Of a stretch of 64,000 nucleotides of DNA, positions 24,660-34,939 are shown one piece after another (within the stretch, counting starts at the first letter, position 1; every line of letters begins with the position of its first letter). Source of the stretch: Desulfovibrio sp. UIB00. Lineage in GTDB: Bacteria > Desulfobacterota > Desulfovibrionia > Desulfovibrionales > Desulfovibrionaceae. The notes beneath the pieces were generated by a model. The model had not been told where the DNA came from, searched no databases, and saw only the letters and a program-made list of their open reading frames with translations. The translations under genes were made by a program, and so were the position numbers. The stretch lies in contig NZ_JAETXJ010000002.1 of NCBI RefSeq assembly GCF_022508225.1, forward strand, positions 62,001 through 126,000, in the 5' to 3' direction.

Positions 24660-27068
24660 ATGCTGCTCTCACTTTCATGGCTGCGTGAATTTACTCCGTA
24701 TGAAGGAACGGCTGAGGCGCTGGGCGACCGCCTGACCATGCTCGGCCTTGAGCTGGAAGATATCAGTCGGCCCTACGATGCCATAAGCTCCATTGTGGTG
24801 GGGCATGTGGTTTCGTGCGACAATCATCCGGAATCTGACCACCTGCACGTCTGCAAGGTGGACGCCGGGCAGGGCGAGCTGCTTGATATCGTCTGCGGCG
24901 CGCCCAATGTGGCTGCGGGCCAGAAAGTGCCTGTGGCTTTGGTGGGTACCAAGATGCCTGACGGCATGGTGATCAAAAAGGCCAAGCTGCGCGGCGCGCC
25001 ATCCTTTGGCATGATCTGCTCCGAGCGCGAGCTGGGCCTGACTGAAGACCACACAGGCATCATGGTGCTGCCCGAAAGCTTTGTGGTGGGCAAGCCTCTG
25101 GTGGAGCAGCTTGAGCTTGACCGCGAAGTGCTGGATATTTCCATCACGCCCAACCGTGCCGATTGCCTCTCGGTTCTTGGCCTCGCGCGCGAAACAGCGC
25201 TGGCCTGCAACCTGCCTCTCTCCATACCCGAGCTGCCGCTGGAGCTGGACTCCGGCGCGGAAGTGCTGGTTCCCATTGATATTGACGACCCCGAGCACTG
25301 CTGGCTGTATTCCGGCCGCGTCATCACGGGCGTCAAGATCGGGCCTTCGCCCATGCGCCTGCGCCACCGCCTGCATGCCGTGGGTGTGCGCCCCATTTCC
25401 AATATCGTGGACGTGACCAACTACATTCTGTTTGAATGCGGTCAGCCCCTGCACTCCTTTGACATGGACAAGCTGGAAGGCGGGCGTATTGTGGTGCGCC
25501 GCGCGCAGGAAGGCGATACCTTCACCACCCTTGACGGGCAGGAACGCGCGCTCACCGCAGCCGACCTCTGCATCCGCGACGGTGCGCGCGCCGTGGCTCT
25601 TGCTGGCGTTATGGGCGGCCTGAACAGCGAAATTTCCGATGCCAGCACCAATGTGTTTCTGGAAAGCGCGGTCTTCAAGCCTGCCACAATCCGCAAAACA
25701 TCGCGCCGTCTGGGCCTCTCGTCCGAGGCGTCCTACCGCTTTGAGCGCGGCATCGACCAGCAGCGCACCGTGTGGGCGCTTGACCGCGCCTGCGCCATGA
25801 TGGCCGCCGTCAGCGGCGGGCGTGTGCAGCGCGGGCTTTCCATCAACGAACCCCGCCCCTTCAAAGCGGCCAGCATTGAATTTCGCCCCTCGCGAGCCGA
25901 TTCCCTGCTGGGTGTGCAGCTTGGCGCGGACTTTGACGAAAAAGTGCTCACCGGCATGGGCTGCAATGTGGACAAGGGCGAAAGCAGCCCCGTGTGGCGC
26001 GTGAGCCAGCCCTCCTGGAGGCCCGACCTCACCCGCGAGGCTGATCTGATCGAAGAAGTGGGCCGTGTGCACGGGCTGGATACCATTGCCCCCGTGTTGC
26101 CCGCCATTGCCCGCAACCTTGACCGCGCAGGCGAGCCGGAATCGCGTTACGGATTCTGGTCGCGCCTCAAGCACTGGGGCGCTGGCCTCGGCCTCAACGA
26201 AGCTGTGAACTACAGCTTTGTGGGCCACAAGGACATGGACCATCTTGCCATGCCGCGCGAGGGCCGTATTTCCATCATGAATCCGCTCTCGGCGGAACAG
26301 GATGCCCTGCGCACCGCCCTGGCCCCCGGCCTGATGTACGATCTGCGCAATAACCTTGCTCAGGGAGCGCAGGGGCTGCGGCTGTTTGAGCTTGCGAATA
26401 TCTTTGAAGCTGACGCCTCCTCTGAAACCACCGCCCGCGAAACGGGCATGCTGGGCGTGCTCCTGTATGGCGCGCGTTACGACACGGCCTGGCCCCAGGC
26501 TGAGGGCGACATGGATTATGCCGACCTCAAGGGCGTGGTGGAAAACCTGCTGCACTATCTGCATCTTGGCGCGCCCATCTATGAACTGGCTCAGGAGCAT
26601 GCCTTTTTGCTGCCCTGCGTGAATATCTTTGTGGATGGCCGCGCCGTGGGCTTCATGGGTAGGGTCAAACCCGCCATGGCCGACGAATACCACGCCCGCA
26701 AGGACGTGTGGCTGGCTGAAATGAACCTCGACATCCTGCGCGAACTGCACGATGCCGCCACGGTGCGCTTTGCGCCCCTGCCAGTGTATCCGCCCGTGCG
26801 GCGCGACATTACCGTGACCGCCGGGCCGGGCCTCAAGGTGGCCGACATCACTGCCCACGTGCAGGGGCTCAAGCTGCCCCTGCTGGACGAAGTGGCCCTG
26901 GTGGACTGCTTTGAACCCAAGACGGAGCAGGGCGCGGAACCCGTGCGCAATCTGACCTTCCGGCTCACGTTCCGCCATGCGGAGCGTACCCTCAAGGATA
27001 CGGAAGTGGACAAGGAGCGGGAGAAGGTGGCACAGTCGCTTGTAAGCGCTCTGGGCGTAAAGATATAA
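24660..27068 (+). CDS. pheT: Phenylalanyl-tRNA synthetase beta subunit
   Basis: At 802 residues it has the full PheT layout: an EMAP-like tRNA-binding domain (residues about 40-150, GHVVSCDNHPESDHLHVCKVD), the B3/4 editing domain, the B5 domain, the catalytic-like core (EVGRVHGLDTI...LNEAVNYSFV) and a C-terminal ferredoxin-fold anticodon-binding domain (PVYPPVRRDITVTAG). It pairs with PheS and edits mischarged tyrosine. A GC hairpin follows at 27077. Confidence 0.97.
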   Translation: MLLSLSWLREFTPYEGTAEALGDRLTMLGLELEDISRPYDAISSIVVGHVVSCDNHPESDHLHVCKVDAGQGELLDIVCGAPNVAAGQKVPVALVGTKMPDGMVIKKAKLRGAPSFGMICSERELGLTEDHTGIMVLPESFVVGKPLVEQLELDREVLDISITPNRADCLSVLGLARETALACNLPLSIPELPLELDSGAEVLVPIDIDDPEHCWLYSGRVITGVKIGPSPMRLRHRLHAVGVRPISNIVDVTNYILFECGQPLHSFDMDKLEGGRIVVRRAQEGDTFTTLDGQERALTAADLCIRDGARAVALAGVMGGLNSEISDASTNVFLESAVFKPATIRKTSRRLGLSSEASYRFERGIDQQRTVWALDRACAMMAAVSGGRVQRGLSINEPRPFKAASIEFRPSRADSLLGVQLGADFDEKVLTGMGCNVDKGESSPVWRVSQPSWRPDLTREADLIEEVGRVHGLDTIAPVLPAIARNLDRAGEPESRYGFWSRLKHWGAGLGLNEAVNYSFVGHKDMDHLAMPREGRISIMNPLSAEQDALRTALAPGLMYDLRNNLAQGAQGLRLFELANIFEADASSETTARETGMLGVLLYGARYDTAWPQAEGDMDYADLKGVVENLLHYLHLGAPIYELAQEHAFLLPCVNIFVDGRAVGFMGRVKPAMADEYHARKDVWLAEMNLDILRELHDAATVRFAPLPVYPPVRRDITVTAGPGLKVADITAHVQGLKLPLLDEVALVDCFEPKTEQGAEPVRNLTFRLTFRHAERTLKDTEVDKEREKVAQSLVSALGVKI

Positions 27069-27076
27069 CACAGTGC

Positions 27077-27105
27077 GCGCAGGCCCGGTTTTTTCGGGCC
27101 TGCGC
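27077..27105 (+). terminator. Hairpin after pheT
   Basis: GCGCAGGCCCG (27077-27087) and CGGGCCTGCGC (27095-27105) form a perfect 11-bp stem with a T-rich loop. There is no T-run after the stem, so termination may be weak and the next gene may be co-transcribed. Confidence 0.6.
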
Positions 27106-27146
27106 AATTCCGGCACATTTTCAGAGAGTGTCAGGAGGGGTATGAC

Positions 27147-27500
27147 ATGTCGGACCACACGCCCGACAATACCTACCGCATAGGTGAGGTCGCAGAACTG
27201 CTCGACCTCAAAACCCATGTGTTGCGCTTCTGGGAAACGGAGTTTCCCCAGTTGGCGCCGCTGCGCACCGGTAAGGGGCAGCGCCTGTACACGGAAGAAA
27301 ACGTGGCCCTCTTGCGTCGTATCCGGCAGTTGCTGCACGAACAGGGCATGACCATTGAAGGCGCGCGTCGCGTACTCGCGGGCAGCGCCGTTGTGGACGA
27401 AAGCCTGCCCGAACGCGTGGCGGCGGTGCCAGACCCGGATTTCATGCGCATGCTCCAGCGGGAACTGATCTCACTGCGCCGCCTGCTCAGTGAAAAATAG
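27147..27500 (+). CDS. MerR-family transcriptional regulator
   Basis: The 117-residue protein has the winged HTH of MerR proteins (YRIGEVAELLDLKTHVLRFWETEFPQL, RLYTEENVALLRRIRQLLHEQGMTIEGARRVL) and a short C-terminal helix that would form the dimer coiled coil. It lacks a metal-binding Cys loop, so it belongs to the short MerR group often found after pheT in Proteobacteria. GGAGGGG lies upstream of the ATG. Targets are unknown. Confidence 0.9.
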   Translation: MSDHTPDNTYRIGEVAELLDLKTHVLRFWETEFPQLAPLRTGKGQRLYTEENVALLRRIRQLLHEQGMTIEGARRVLAGSAVVDESLPERVAAVPDPDFMRMLQRELISLRRLLSEK

Positions 27501-27541
27501 GCTGCGCCTGTTGGCGTAACAGAATATTTCAGGGAAGGGAC

Positions 27542-27581
27542 GCGGGGGAGGCGACCCTTTCTGTTGGTGGTCCTCCCCCGC
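27542..27581. other. 10-bp perfect inverted repeat before rpe
   Basis: GCGGGGGAGG (27542-27551) and CCTCCCCCGC (27572-27581) flank a 20-base loop, 24 bases before the rpe ATG. There is no T-run; it could be a weak terminator or a translational element. Confidence 0.6.
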
Positions 27582-27605
27582 AAACACGCTCACCCCGATA
27601 TAATC

Positions 27606-28325
27606 ATGATCTTATCGCCCTCATTGCTGTCTGCCGATTTTGCCCGTCTGGCTGAAGAGCTTGGCGCACTTGAAGCCGCCGGAGTCACCTGGCTGCATCT
27701 GGACGTGATGGACGGGGCTTTTGTGCCCAACATCACCTTTGGTCCCCCGCTGATAAAGGCTCTACGGTCTGTCAGCGGGCTTTTTTTTGACGTGCACCTC
27801 ATGGTGAACGACCCGGCCCGCTATATTGCCGACTTCCACAAGGCCGGGGCAGACATGCTGGTCATCCATGCCGAGGCCGACAAGCACCCGCAGCGCACCC
27901 TCACTGCCATCCGGGCAATGGGCTGCAAGGCGGGGCTTGCCCTCAACCCCGGCACGGATGTGAGCGCGGCCCGCTGGCTGGCGGCGGACATGGACATGCT
28001 GCTGCTCATGAGCGTAAACCCTGGTTTTTCGGGGCAAGCATTCATCCCCGCCACATTCGACAAGATCCGCGCCGCCCGGCAGATGCTTGACGCCAACGGC
28101 GGGGCCGAGGCGCTCATCCAGATTGACGGCGGCGTATGCCCCGAAAACACGGTCCAGCTTGTGGACGCCGGGGCGGAAGTCCTTGTGTCCGGCTCGGCCT
28201 TTTTTGGCCATAAACCTTACGACAAACGGCTTGCCGCCTTTATGGCTCCGCTTGCGGGCAAAACGCCCCGCCATGCGGAAGATGCCCTGAGACGCCGCGC
28301 CGCCAACCATACCACGCAAAAATAG
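27606..28325 (+). CDS. rpe: Ribulose-phosphate 3-epimerase
   Basis: It interconverts ribulose 5-phosphate and xylulose 5-phosphate. The TIM-barrel sequence shows [51 protein letters not shown] and IDGGV, the metal and phosphate sites of the family. The ATG at 27606 fits homology, though its SD is poor; the frame is open to a GTG at 27564. A C-terminal extension of about 20 residues is present. It is followed closely by tkt and pgk. Confidence 0.94.
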   Translation: MILSPSLLSADFARLAEELGALEAAGVTWLHLDVMDGAFVPNITFGPPLIKALRSVSGLFFDVHLMVNDPARYIADFHKAGADMLVIHAEADKHPQRTLTAIRAMGCKAGLALNPGTDVSAARWLAADMDMLLLMSVNPGFSGQAFIPATFDKIRAARQMLDANGGAEALIQIDGGVCPENTVQLVDAGAEVLVSGSAFFGHKPYDKRLAAFMAPLAGKTPRHAEDALRRRAANHTTQK

Positions 28326-28336
28326 AGGAAAGAGTC

Positions 28337-30343
28337 ATGCCCACCCGCAGACAGTGCGCCAATGCCATCCGCGCCCTTGCCATGGACGCCATTGAAAAAG
28401 CCCGCTCCGGTCACCCCGGCGCACCGCTGGGTATGGCCGACATGGCCGAAGCCCTGTGGCGTCACGGTTTCAAGCACAATCCGAGCAACCCCCGCTGGTT
28501 TGACCGCGACCGCTTTGTGCTTTCCAACGGCCATGCCTCCATGCTGCTCTATGCCTTGCTGCACCTCACGGGCTATGATCTGCCCATGGAAGAACTGCGC
28601 AATTTCCGCCAGTGGGGCGCCAAAACCGCAGGGCACCCCGAATATGAGCCTGATCTGGGCATTGAAATGACCACCGGCCCGTTGGGGCAAGGCATTTCTT
28701 CCGCCGTGGGCATGGCGCTGGCCGAAAGCATGCTGGCCGCCCGTTACAACACGCCCGAACACACGGTTGTGGATCACCACACCTATGTGTTCACGGGCGA
28801 CGGTTGCCTCATGGAAGGCGTCTCGCATGAAGCCTGCTCTCTGGCTGGCACCTGGGGCCTGGGCAAGCTCATTGCCCTTTATGACTCCAACGGTATTTCC
28901 ATTGACGGCAAGATTGACGGCTGGTTCAACGAAGACGTGGCGGCCCGTTTCCGCGCCTACCACTGGCAGGTCATCGGCCCCATCAACGGGCACGACGCCG
29001 CCGCACTGGACGCCGCCATTGCCGAGGCCAAGGCCGACCAGAGCCGTCCCAGCCTGATCATCTGCCGCACCCACATTGGTTTTGGTTCGCCCAAGGCCGA
29101 TTCCGCATCCTGCCACGGTTCGCCCCTTGGCGACGATGGCATTGCAGCCACCCGCGCGGCTCTGGGCTGGAGCGAAGAACCCTTTACAGTGCCGCAGGAA
29201 CTGTATTCCGCGTGGGACGCACGTGAAAAGGGCAAGGCTGCCGAGGCCGCCTGGGAACATACCTATGCCGCCTACGCCAAGGCCAATCCCGAGCTTGCCG
29301 CAGAATTTACCCGCCGTATGCGCGGCGAACTGCCCGAAGACTGGGCCGCCATTGCGCGCGGCATGGTTGAAGAAGCCGTGAGCAAGGCTGAAACAACGGC
29401 AACGCGCGTGGCCTCCAAGAAAACCCTTGAATGCCTCGTGCCCCGCCTGCCCGAACTTGTGGGCGGCTCAGCCGACCTCACCGGCTCCGTGGGTACGTTG
29501 ACCAGCGCCTCCGAGCATATGGACGTGCAGACCCACAAGGGCAACTATGTTTCCTACGGCGTGCGCGAATTCGGTATGAGCGCCATCATGAACGGTTTTG
29601 CCCTGCACGGCGGGTTCATCCCCTACGCGGGCACGTTCATGTCTTTTGCCGACCAAGCCAAGAACGCCCTGCGACTGGCAGCCATCATGGGCATCCGCGC
29701 CGTGTGGGTGCTGACGCACGACTCCATTGGCGTGGGCGAAGACGGCCCCACGCACCAGCCTGTGGAACAGCTCGGCATGCTGCGCCTCATGCCCAATTTC
29801 AACCTCTGGCGTCCCTGCGACACGGTGGAAACCGCCGTGGCCTGGCGCAGCGCCCTTGAAAGCGCCCACACGCCCACCGGGCTTTCGCTCTCGCGCCAGA
29901 ATCTGCCTTTCTGCCAGCGCGACGCCGCCCAGGTGGAATCCATTGCGCGCGGCGGCTATGTGCTGCGCGACTGCGAAGGCACTCCCGAGATCATCCTTAT
30001 CGCTACTGGTTCAGAAGTGTCGCTTGCCCTTGAAGCCGCTGATCAGCTGACCGCCGATGGTCGCAAGGCCCGCGTAGTCTCCATGCCCTGCGCAGAGATT
30101 TTTGACGCGCAGGACGCGGCCTACAAGGAAAGCGTATTGCCCCGTGGCGTGCGCGCCCGCATTGCCATTGAAGCCGCCGCTGCGGATTACTGGCGCAAGC
30201 ATGTGGGTCTGGACGGCGCGGTGATCGGTATGGAGCGTTTTGGCGCTTCCGCCCCTGCCAAGATCGTTTTTGAGCGTCTGGGCTTTACCGTGGCGCATGT
30301 GCTGGAAGTGGCGGAAGGCCTCTTCCGGCAGCTTGGGAAGTAA
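28337..30343 (+). CDS. tkt: Transketolase
   Basis: This thiamine-diphosphate enzyme moves two-carbon units between sugar phosphates in the non-oxidative pentose phosphate pathway. The TPP motif is [32 protein letters not shown]-like (about residues 155-185), with the His-rich site [12 protein letters not shown] near residue 22 and [13 protein letters not shown] and [12 protein letters not shown] in the pyrimidine domain. The 668-residue length is standard. It sits 12 bases after rpe. Confidence 0.97.
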   Translation: MPTRRQCANAIRALAMDAIEKARSGHPGAPLGMADMAEALWRHGFKHNPSNPRWFDRDRFVLSNGHASMLLYALLHLTGYDLPMEELRNFRQWGAKTAGHPEYEPDLGIEMTTGPLGQGISSAVGMALAESMLAARYNTPEHTVVDHHTYVFTGDGCLMEGVSHEACSLAGTWGLGKLIALYDSNGISIDGKIDGWFNEDVAARFRAYHWQVIGPINGHDAAALDAAIAEAKADQSRPSLIICRTHIGFGSPKADSASCHGSPLGDDGIAATRAALGWSEEPFTVPQELYSAWDAREKGKAAEAAWEHTYAAYAKANPELAAEFTRRMRGELPEDWAAIARGMVEEAVSKAETTATRVASKKTLECLVPRLPELVGGSADLTGSVGTLTSASEHMDVQTHKGNYVSYGVREFGMSAIMNGFALHGGFIPYAGTFMSFADQAKNALRLAAIMGIRAVWVLTHDSIGVGEDGPTHQPVEQLGMLRLMPNFNLWRPCDTVETAVAWRSALESAHTPTGLSLSRQNLPFCQRDAAQVESIARGGYVLRDCEGTPEIILIATGSEVSLALEAADQLTADGRKARVVSMPCAEIFDAQDAAYKESVLPRGVRARIAIEAAAADYWRKHVGLDGAVIGMERFGASAPAKIVFERLGFTVAHVLEVAEGLFRQLGK

Positions 30344-30387
30344 CTGACCGACAGAACGAAGCAAATCCTCTTACAGGGAGAACGCAT

Positions 30388-31557
30388 ATGCCCATCAAAA
30401 AAATGCAGGATCTGGACCTGACAGGCAAAACCGTTGTGATTCGCGAAGACCTGAACGTGCCCATGAAGGACGGACAGGTATCCAACGACAAGCGCATCCG
30501 CGCTTCGCTGCCCACCATTACCACGGCCCTTGAAAAAGGCGCGGGCGTGGTGCTGCTTTCGCATCTGGGCCGCCCCACGGAAGGGCAGTATGAAGAGCAG
30601 TTCTCCCTCAAGCCCGTGGCCGCCCGCCTCTCCGAGCTGCTGGACAAGCCTGTTGCCCTTGCCGCCACCCTGGAAGAAGCCAAGGCGGCTCCCGGCACCG
30701 TGACCCTGCTTGAGAACGTACGTTTTCTCAAGGGCGAGAAAAAGAACGACCCCGCCCTGGCCGCGCAACTTGCCGCCCTGGGTGATGTATATGTGATGGA
30801 CGCCTTTGGCGCGGCCCACCGCGCGCATGCCTCCACCGAGGGTGCGGTGCGCGTTGCCAAGGTTGCCTGCGCCGGGCCGCTGCTCCAGGCGGAGCTGGAT
30901 GCCTTTGCCAAGGTGCTGAACAATCCCGCCCGTCCGCTTGCTGCCATCATCGGCGGCTCCAAGGTGTCCACCAAGCTGGCCCTGCTGGAAAATCTGCTGG
31001 AAAAAGTGGACGTGCTCATTGTGGGCGGCGGCATTGCCAATACTTTCCTTGCGGCTGCCGGGTATATGGTCGGCAAGTCCCTGTACGAGGAAGATCTGGT
31101 GACGGACGCCAAGCGCATCATGGAGCAGGCCAAGAATCTCAACAGGGAGCTGCCCCTGCCCGTGGATGTTGTGACCGCCGAGGAACTGGCTCCCGGTCAG
31201 GCGGCTACCACCCGCGCAGTGGGCGATGTGCCCGCAGACCAGATGATTCTGGACGTAGGCCGCGACACGATTGCGCAGTACAAAAAACTGCTGTCCAAGG
31301 TTGCCACTGTGGTGTGGAACGGCCCTGTGGGCGCATTTGAAACCGATCCCTTTGGCGAAGGCACCAAGGCCCTGGCGCACTATCTTGCGGATTCCAAGGC
31401 CTTTGTGGTGGTGGGCGGCGGTGATTCCGTGGCTGCGGTGGAAAAATACGGCCTGTCCGAAAAGATGGGCTATATTTCCACCGGCGGCGGCGCATCGCTG
31501 GAACTGCTGGAAGGCAAGGTGTTGCCCTCGGTGGCGGCGCTGGAAGACAGGTCCTAG
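30388..31557 (+). CDS. pgk: Phosphoglycerate kinase
   Basis: The enzyme transfers phosphate between 1,3-bisphosphoglycerate and ADP. Motifs are [24 protein letters not shown]-type ([16 protein letters not shown]), the hinge region [10 protein letters not shown] and [13 protein letters not shown] near the C-terminus. The ATG has GGGAGAA upstream. It ends the rpe-tkt-pgk run and is followed by a terminator. At 389 residues it is normal in size. Confidence 0.97.
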   Translation: MPIKKMQDLDLTGKTVVIREDLNVPMKDGQVSNDKRIRASLPTITTALEKGAGVVLLSHLGRPTEGQYEEQFSLKPVAARLSELLDKPVALAATLEEAKAAPGTVTLLENVRFLKGEKKNDPALAAQLAALGDVYVMDAFGAAHRAHASTEGAVRVAKVACAGPLLQAELDAFAKVLNNPARPLAAIIGGSKVSTKLALLENLLEKVDVLIVGGGIANTFLAAAGYMVGKSLYEEDLVTDAKRIMEQAKNLNRELPLPVDVVTAEELAPGQAATTRAVGDVPADQMILDVGRDTIAQYKKLLSKVATVVWNGPVGAFETDPFGEGTKALAHYLADSKAFVVVGGGDSVAAVEKYGLSEKMGYISTGGGASLELLEGKVLPSVAALEDRS

Positions 31558-31595
31558 TACATGCCGCTCTGCGGCGGCGTTCATAGCTGATTCAG

Positions 31596-31626
31596 GCCCC
31601 CGGATCTCAGGATTCGGGGGCTTTTT
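31596..31626 (+). terminator. Intrinsic terminator after pgk
   Basis: GCCCCCGGATC (31596-31606) pairs with GATTCGGGGGC (31611-31621), then TTTTT. It also lies at the end of the convergent LysR gene. Confidence 0.9.
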
Positions 31627-31637
31627 GCGTGCGGCGC

Positions 31638-32543
31638 TCAGGCTTGAGGGCGCAGGTTTTTAAAAAATGGCAGTTGCATGATGAAGTCGCAAAACTGCCG
31701 CAGCACCGGGCTGGTCGCGGCTGTTTTAAGCACTGTTCGCACCTGCGGCAGAGGCGGCAGGTCGCACGTGCCGTCAAGGATGACAAAGCGTCCGTCCATA
31801 TCCCAGTCGGGCAGGGCGGTTATGCCAAAACCCGCCAGCACCGAGCTGCACAGGCTTTCGTACGAGGCGCTCACATAGGCAAAATCATAGCTTCTGCCTG
31901 CGGTATTGAGGGCTTCCAGCGTGGCGGAGCGCCAGGGGCTGCCCTCGCTGTAGGTAGCAAGCGGCACGGGCACGGTCGGCGCAAGCTCCATGTGTCCGCC
32001 GCTTGCCCAGTGCAGAGGCTGTTGCGCCAATACCTCGAATATGCCCTCGGGCGCGTGGCTGCTGTCAAAGCGGTATTGGTTGATCAGGGCCACATCCAGG
32101 CTGCCGTCCGCCAGCATGCGGTCAATGTCCGCAGACATGGCCGAGATGACGCCGATCTGAAGGTCAGGGTTCAGGGCCAGCAGGCGGGCCACGGCTGCCT
32201 GCAATTCCACCGTGCTGAAGCTTGGCGGGATACCCACCGTGATGCGTCCCCGCAATTCAGGTTGCCGGGCTGCGCGCAGGACCGCGTCAAAGCGCTGTAG
32301 AATATCCTCCAATTCCGGCAAAATGCGTTGCCCCGCCGTGGTGAGGCCAAAGGTGTGCCCGTTGCCCCGCTCCACCAGTGTGCAGTTGAGGTGCGCCTCC
32401 AGCTTTTTGACAGACTGCGTCACCGCCGACTGGCTGCGGCAGAGCTGCTCCCCGGCTTTCTGAAAGCTGCGGCAATGGCCCACGGCAATAAAAGCCCGCA
32501 TATGCTCAAGGGTAATGCTCCGCGTGTCTGCCGGGAATTCCAT
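31638..32543 (-). CDS. LysR-family transcriptional regulator
   Basis: The N-terminal winged HTH (HMRAFIAVGHCRSFQKAGEQLCRSQSAVTQSVKKLE-type, about residues 13-50) is followed by a substrate-binding effector domain beginning near RGRITVGIPPSFS. Length is 301 residues from the ATG at 32543; the frame runs further left to 32738 but through the AT-rich promoter region. It is divergent from an EamA transporter gene across a 122-base AT-rich spacer, so that gene is its likely target. The inducer is unknown. Confidence 0.9.
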   Translation of the reverse strand: MEFPADTRSITLEHMRAFIAVGHCRSFQKAGEQLCRSQSAVTQSVKKLEAHLNCTLVERGNGHTFGLTTAGQRILPELEDILQRFDAVLRAARQPELRGRITVGIPPSFSTVELQAAVARLLALNPDLQIGVISAMSADIDRMLADGSLDVALINQYRFDSSHAPEGIFEVLAQQPLHWASGGHMELAPTVPVPLATYSEGSPWRSATLEALNTAGRSYDFAYVSASYESLCSSVLAGFGITALPDWDMDGRFVILDGTCDLPPLPQVRTVLKTAATSPVLRQFCDFIMQLPFFKNLRPQA

Positions 32544-32665
32544 AACTGCTGACCACCTAAAATAAGTTGAACTGATTTGTTTATGATAAAAATAAATTTT
32601 ACAAATTATCAAGCCCCCGCCTACTGTGGACGCAATTATATTGCCGCAAGGGGTAGGGGTGAAAA
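32544..32665. promoter_or_regulatory. Divergent promoter region LysR/EamA
   Basis: This AT-rich spacer contains runs such as GTTTATGATAAAAATAAA and probably holds overlapping promoters and a LysR (T-N11-A type) operator. I cannot assign exact boxes. Confidence 0.45.
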
Positions 32666-33619
32666 ATGGAAAAATCAGCAAGTGTGGAAAGGCCGCTGAA
32701 AGCGAGCGAGCCAGGATTGGGAAATGGAAGCGCGGCAAACACGGCCCAAAAAGGTCTGAACTGGCGACACGTGGCTGCGGGCGTGTGCTTTAGCATTATC
32801 TGGAGCTCGGCCTTTGTGGCGGGCAAGATTGTGGTGACGGAAATGGGGCCATTCGTAAGCCTGTTTTACCGTTTTGTGGGCACCGTTTTTGTGCTTGGCC
32901 TCTTGTGCGGCAAAAGCCTGTGGGGGCCGCAGGCGGGCAGGGCGCTGCGGGCTGGATTTGTGCTCGGCCTGCTGAACAACGTGGCCTATCTGGGGCTGAG
33001 TTTCTCCGCCCTGCAACTGGTCTCGCCTCCCTGGGTTGTGGTCATTGTGTCCTGCTCGCCCTTTGTCACTCTTATACTTGGCGTTGCGCGCGGGCTGGAA
33101 TCGTTCAGCGCGGCAAAGCTGCTGGGCTTTGGCCTGTCACTCGCTGGCATTGTGCTCATGGTGGGCGTGGGCAAGCTTGAGGGCGGGGCCGTTCAGGGGC
33201 TGCTGCTGGCTGCCGGGGCAACCGTGGCATTTTCCGTAGGTGCGGTGCTCTTTCGCGGCAAGTACAGCAACATGCCGCTGCTGCCCGTCAATTTCTGGAT
33301 GTCAGTCTGCGCCATGCTCTGTTTTGCCCCTGTGGCCATGCAGAGCAGTGTGACGCCTCTTGCGGTTCCCATTCCGGCCCAACTGGCGCTTGTCTGGCTT
33401 GCTGTGGTGAGCCTGCTGGGCATGGCCCTGTGGTTGTTGCTCATCCGCACGCAGGGGGCGTCCTCTGCGGCTGCGTATAACATGCTCAATCCTCTGAGCG
33501 GGCTGGCCCTTTCGGCACTGTTGCTGGGCGTGCCCATCCAGCCCGCTGATGTGGCGGGTGCTGCCGCCATTGTGACGGGCCTTGGCGTGGCTTTGTGCGT
33601 GAGGTTGGAAAAGCGCTAA
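32666..33619 (+). CDS. DMT-superfamily (EamA) transporter
   Basis: A 317-residue inner-membrane protein with about ten hydrophobic helices in two EamA repeats (GVCFSIIWSSAFVAGKIVV begins the first; the second begins near AGATVAFSVGAVLFRGK). Such proteins usually export amino acids or related metabolites. The first ~30 residues are hydrophilic. Divergent LysR control is likely. The substrate cannot be read from sequence. Confidence 0.88.
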   Translation: MEKSASVERPLKASEPGLGNGSAANTAQKGLNWRHVAAGVCFSIIWSSAFVAGKIVVTEMGPFVSLFYRFVGTVFVLGLLCGKSLWGPQAGRALRAGFVLGLLNNVAYLGLSFSALQLVSPPWVVVIVSCSPFVTLILGVARGLESFSAAKLLGFGLSLAGIVLMVGVGKLEGGAVQGLLLAAGATVAFSVGAVLFRGKYSNMPLLPVNFWMSVCAMLCFAPVAMQSSVTPLAVPIPAQLALVWLAVVSLLGMALWLLLIRTQGASSAAAYNMLNPLSGLALSALLLGVPIQPADVAGAAAIVTGLGVALCVRLEKR

Positions 33620-33718
33620 TTTTTTCAATCCGTGACATGCTTGTTTTTTCACAAGCGGCGCGTATGGTGGAACTGAAAGCGTATTTCAGGTTGCACATTC
33701 CAAACCAGGAGGAAACTC

Positions 33719-34795
33719 ATGAGCAAATTGCGGATTGCCCAGTATGGTTGCGGAAAGATGTCCAAGTATTCCATGCGTTACGTGTACGAAAAAGGCGCGG
33801 AAATCGTAGCTGCCTTTGACGTGAACCCCGCAGTGATCGGCCGGGACATCAGCGCCATCATCGGCGGGCCGGAGCGGGGCGTTGTGGTGCACCACGCTGA
33901 CGAGGCCGACAAAGTGCTGGCCGCGCTCAAACCCGATGCCTGCATTATCACCACCATGAGCCTCATGCGCGATATCGTGGATGCCCTCATGGTCTGCGCC
34001 AGAAATGGCGTCAACGCCATCACCACCAATGAGGAAGCCATCTTTCCCATGAATTCATCGCCCACCATCACTCGCGAGGTGGACGCAATGGCGAAAAAAA
34101 CGGGCTGCACGATTTGCGGTTCCGGCTATCAGGACGTGTTCTGGGGCAACCTGATCGCCACCCTGGCCGGGGCCATGCACACCATCAGCAAGATCAAGGG
34201 CAGCTCCAGCTACAATGTGGAAGACTACGGCATCGCCCTTGCCAAGGTTCACGGCGCGGGGCTTGACCTGCCCGCCTTTGAGAAGGAAATTGCCTCGGCA
34301 GACGCCATTTCGCCCGCCGAACGTCAGCAGTTGATCGAGCGCGGCGAGTTTTTGCCCTCCTATATGTGGAACGTCAACGGCTGGCTGGCGGAGCGTCTGG
34401 GCCTTACCGTCAAAAGCCAGGTGCAGAAGTGCGTGCCCCAGACCCACAGCGCTGAGTTGCGCTCTGAAACGCTGGGCATGACCATCCCTGCCGGACACGC
34501 CACGGGCATGTCTGCCGTCGTGACCACGGAAACGGCTGAGGGCATCGTCATAGAGAGCGAATGCGTGGGCAAGGTTTACGCGCCCGGCGAGGTTGACCGC
34601 AACGACTGGACGCTCATGGGCGAGCCGGATACGCAGGTGGTCATTACCCGTCCCGCCACGGTGGAACTGACCTGCGCCACCATCGTCAATCGCATACCCG
34701 ACCTTATTAACGCCGCGCCGGGCTACGTGACCACTGACCTTATGCCGGTCAACAGCTACAGGGTAAAGCCTCTGGATCATTACGTGCACAAGTAG
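33719..34795 (+). CDS. Dihydrodipicolinate-reductase-like dehydrogenase (2,4-diaminopentanoate dehydrogenase type)
   Basis: The N-terminal Rossmann fold (LRIAQYGCGKMSKYSMRYV) and the DHDPR-like middle (TTNEEAIFPMNSSP, ICGSGYQDVFWGN) match the dihydrodipicolinate reductase/2,4-diaminopentanoate dehydrogenase family of NAD(P)-dependent enzymes. The length of 358 residues fits the diaminopentanoate type better than DapB (about 270). In Clostridia that enzyme acts in ornithine fermentation, but none of its pathway partners is visible here, so the substrate remains open. CCAGGAGGAA precedes the ATG. A GCTTGT/ACAAGC inverted repeat at 33639-33656 lies in its promoter region. Confidence 0.7.
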   Translation: MSKLRIAQYGCGKMSKYSMRYVYEKGAEIVAAFDVNPAVIGRDISAIIGGPERGVVVHHADEADKVLAALKPDACIITTMSLMRDIVDALMVCARNGVNAITTNEEAIFPMNSSPTITREVDAMAKKTGCTICGSGYQDVFWGNLIATLAGAMHTISKIKGSSSYNVEDYGIALAKVHGAGLDLPAFEKEIASADAISPAERQQLIERGEFLPSYMWNVNGWLAERLGLTVKSQVQKCVPQTHSAELRSETLGMTIPAGHATGMSAVVTTETAEGIVIESECVGKVYAPGEVDRNDWTLMGEPDTQVVITRPATVELTCATIVNRIPDLINAAPGYVTTDLMPVNSYRVKPLDHYVHK

Positions 34796-34877
34796 TTTCT
34801 ACATCCCCCCCGGGCCGCCTTGTGGGCGGCATGTCCGCCGTATCAGCAAAAGTTGGTGCGGCGGATTCTTTATGGTG

Positions 34878-34915
34878 TTGACATTTTTGCGTACAGGATT
34901 ATGCTCATTTGAGCA
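34878..34915 (+). promoter_or_regulatory. Promoter and operator of the ORP cluster
   Basis: TTGACA (34878-34883) and TATGCT (34900-34905) are 16 bases apart. The inverted repeat TGCTCA-TT-TGAGCA (34902-34915) overlaps the -10 box, as expected for a repressor operator. Confidence 0.65.
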
Positions 34916-34939
34916 AAAATAACGAGCAAGGGAGTAGCC

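Noticed and set aside
24675-27338. Very long minus-strand frame opposite pheT (about 890 codons)
   Set aside because: It is an antisense shadow of the GC-rich pheT codons, with His/Gly/Ala-rich nonsense composition.
34796-34939. Sigma54 promoter for the ORP cluster
   Set aside because: GG and GC elements near 34874-34890 are 13 bases apart rather than 10; the sigma70-type boxes fit better.
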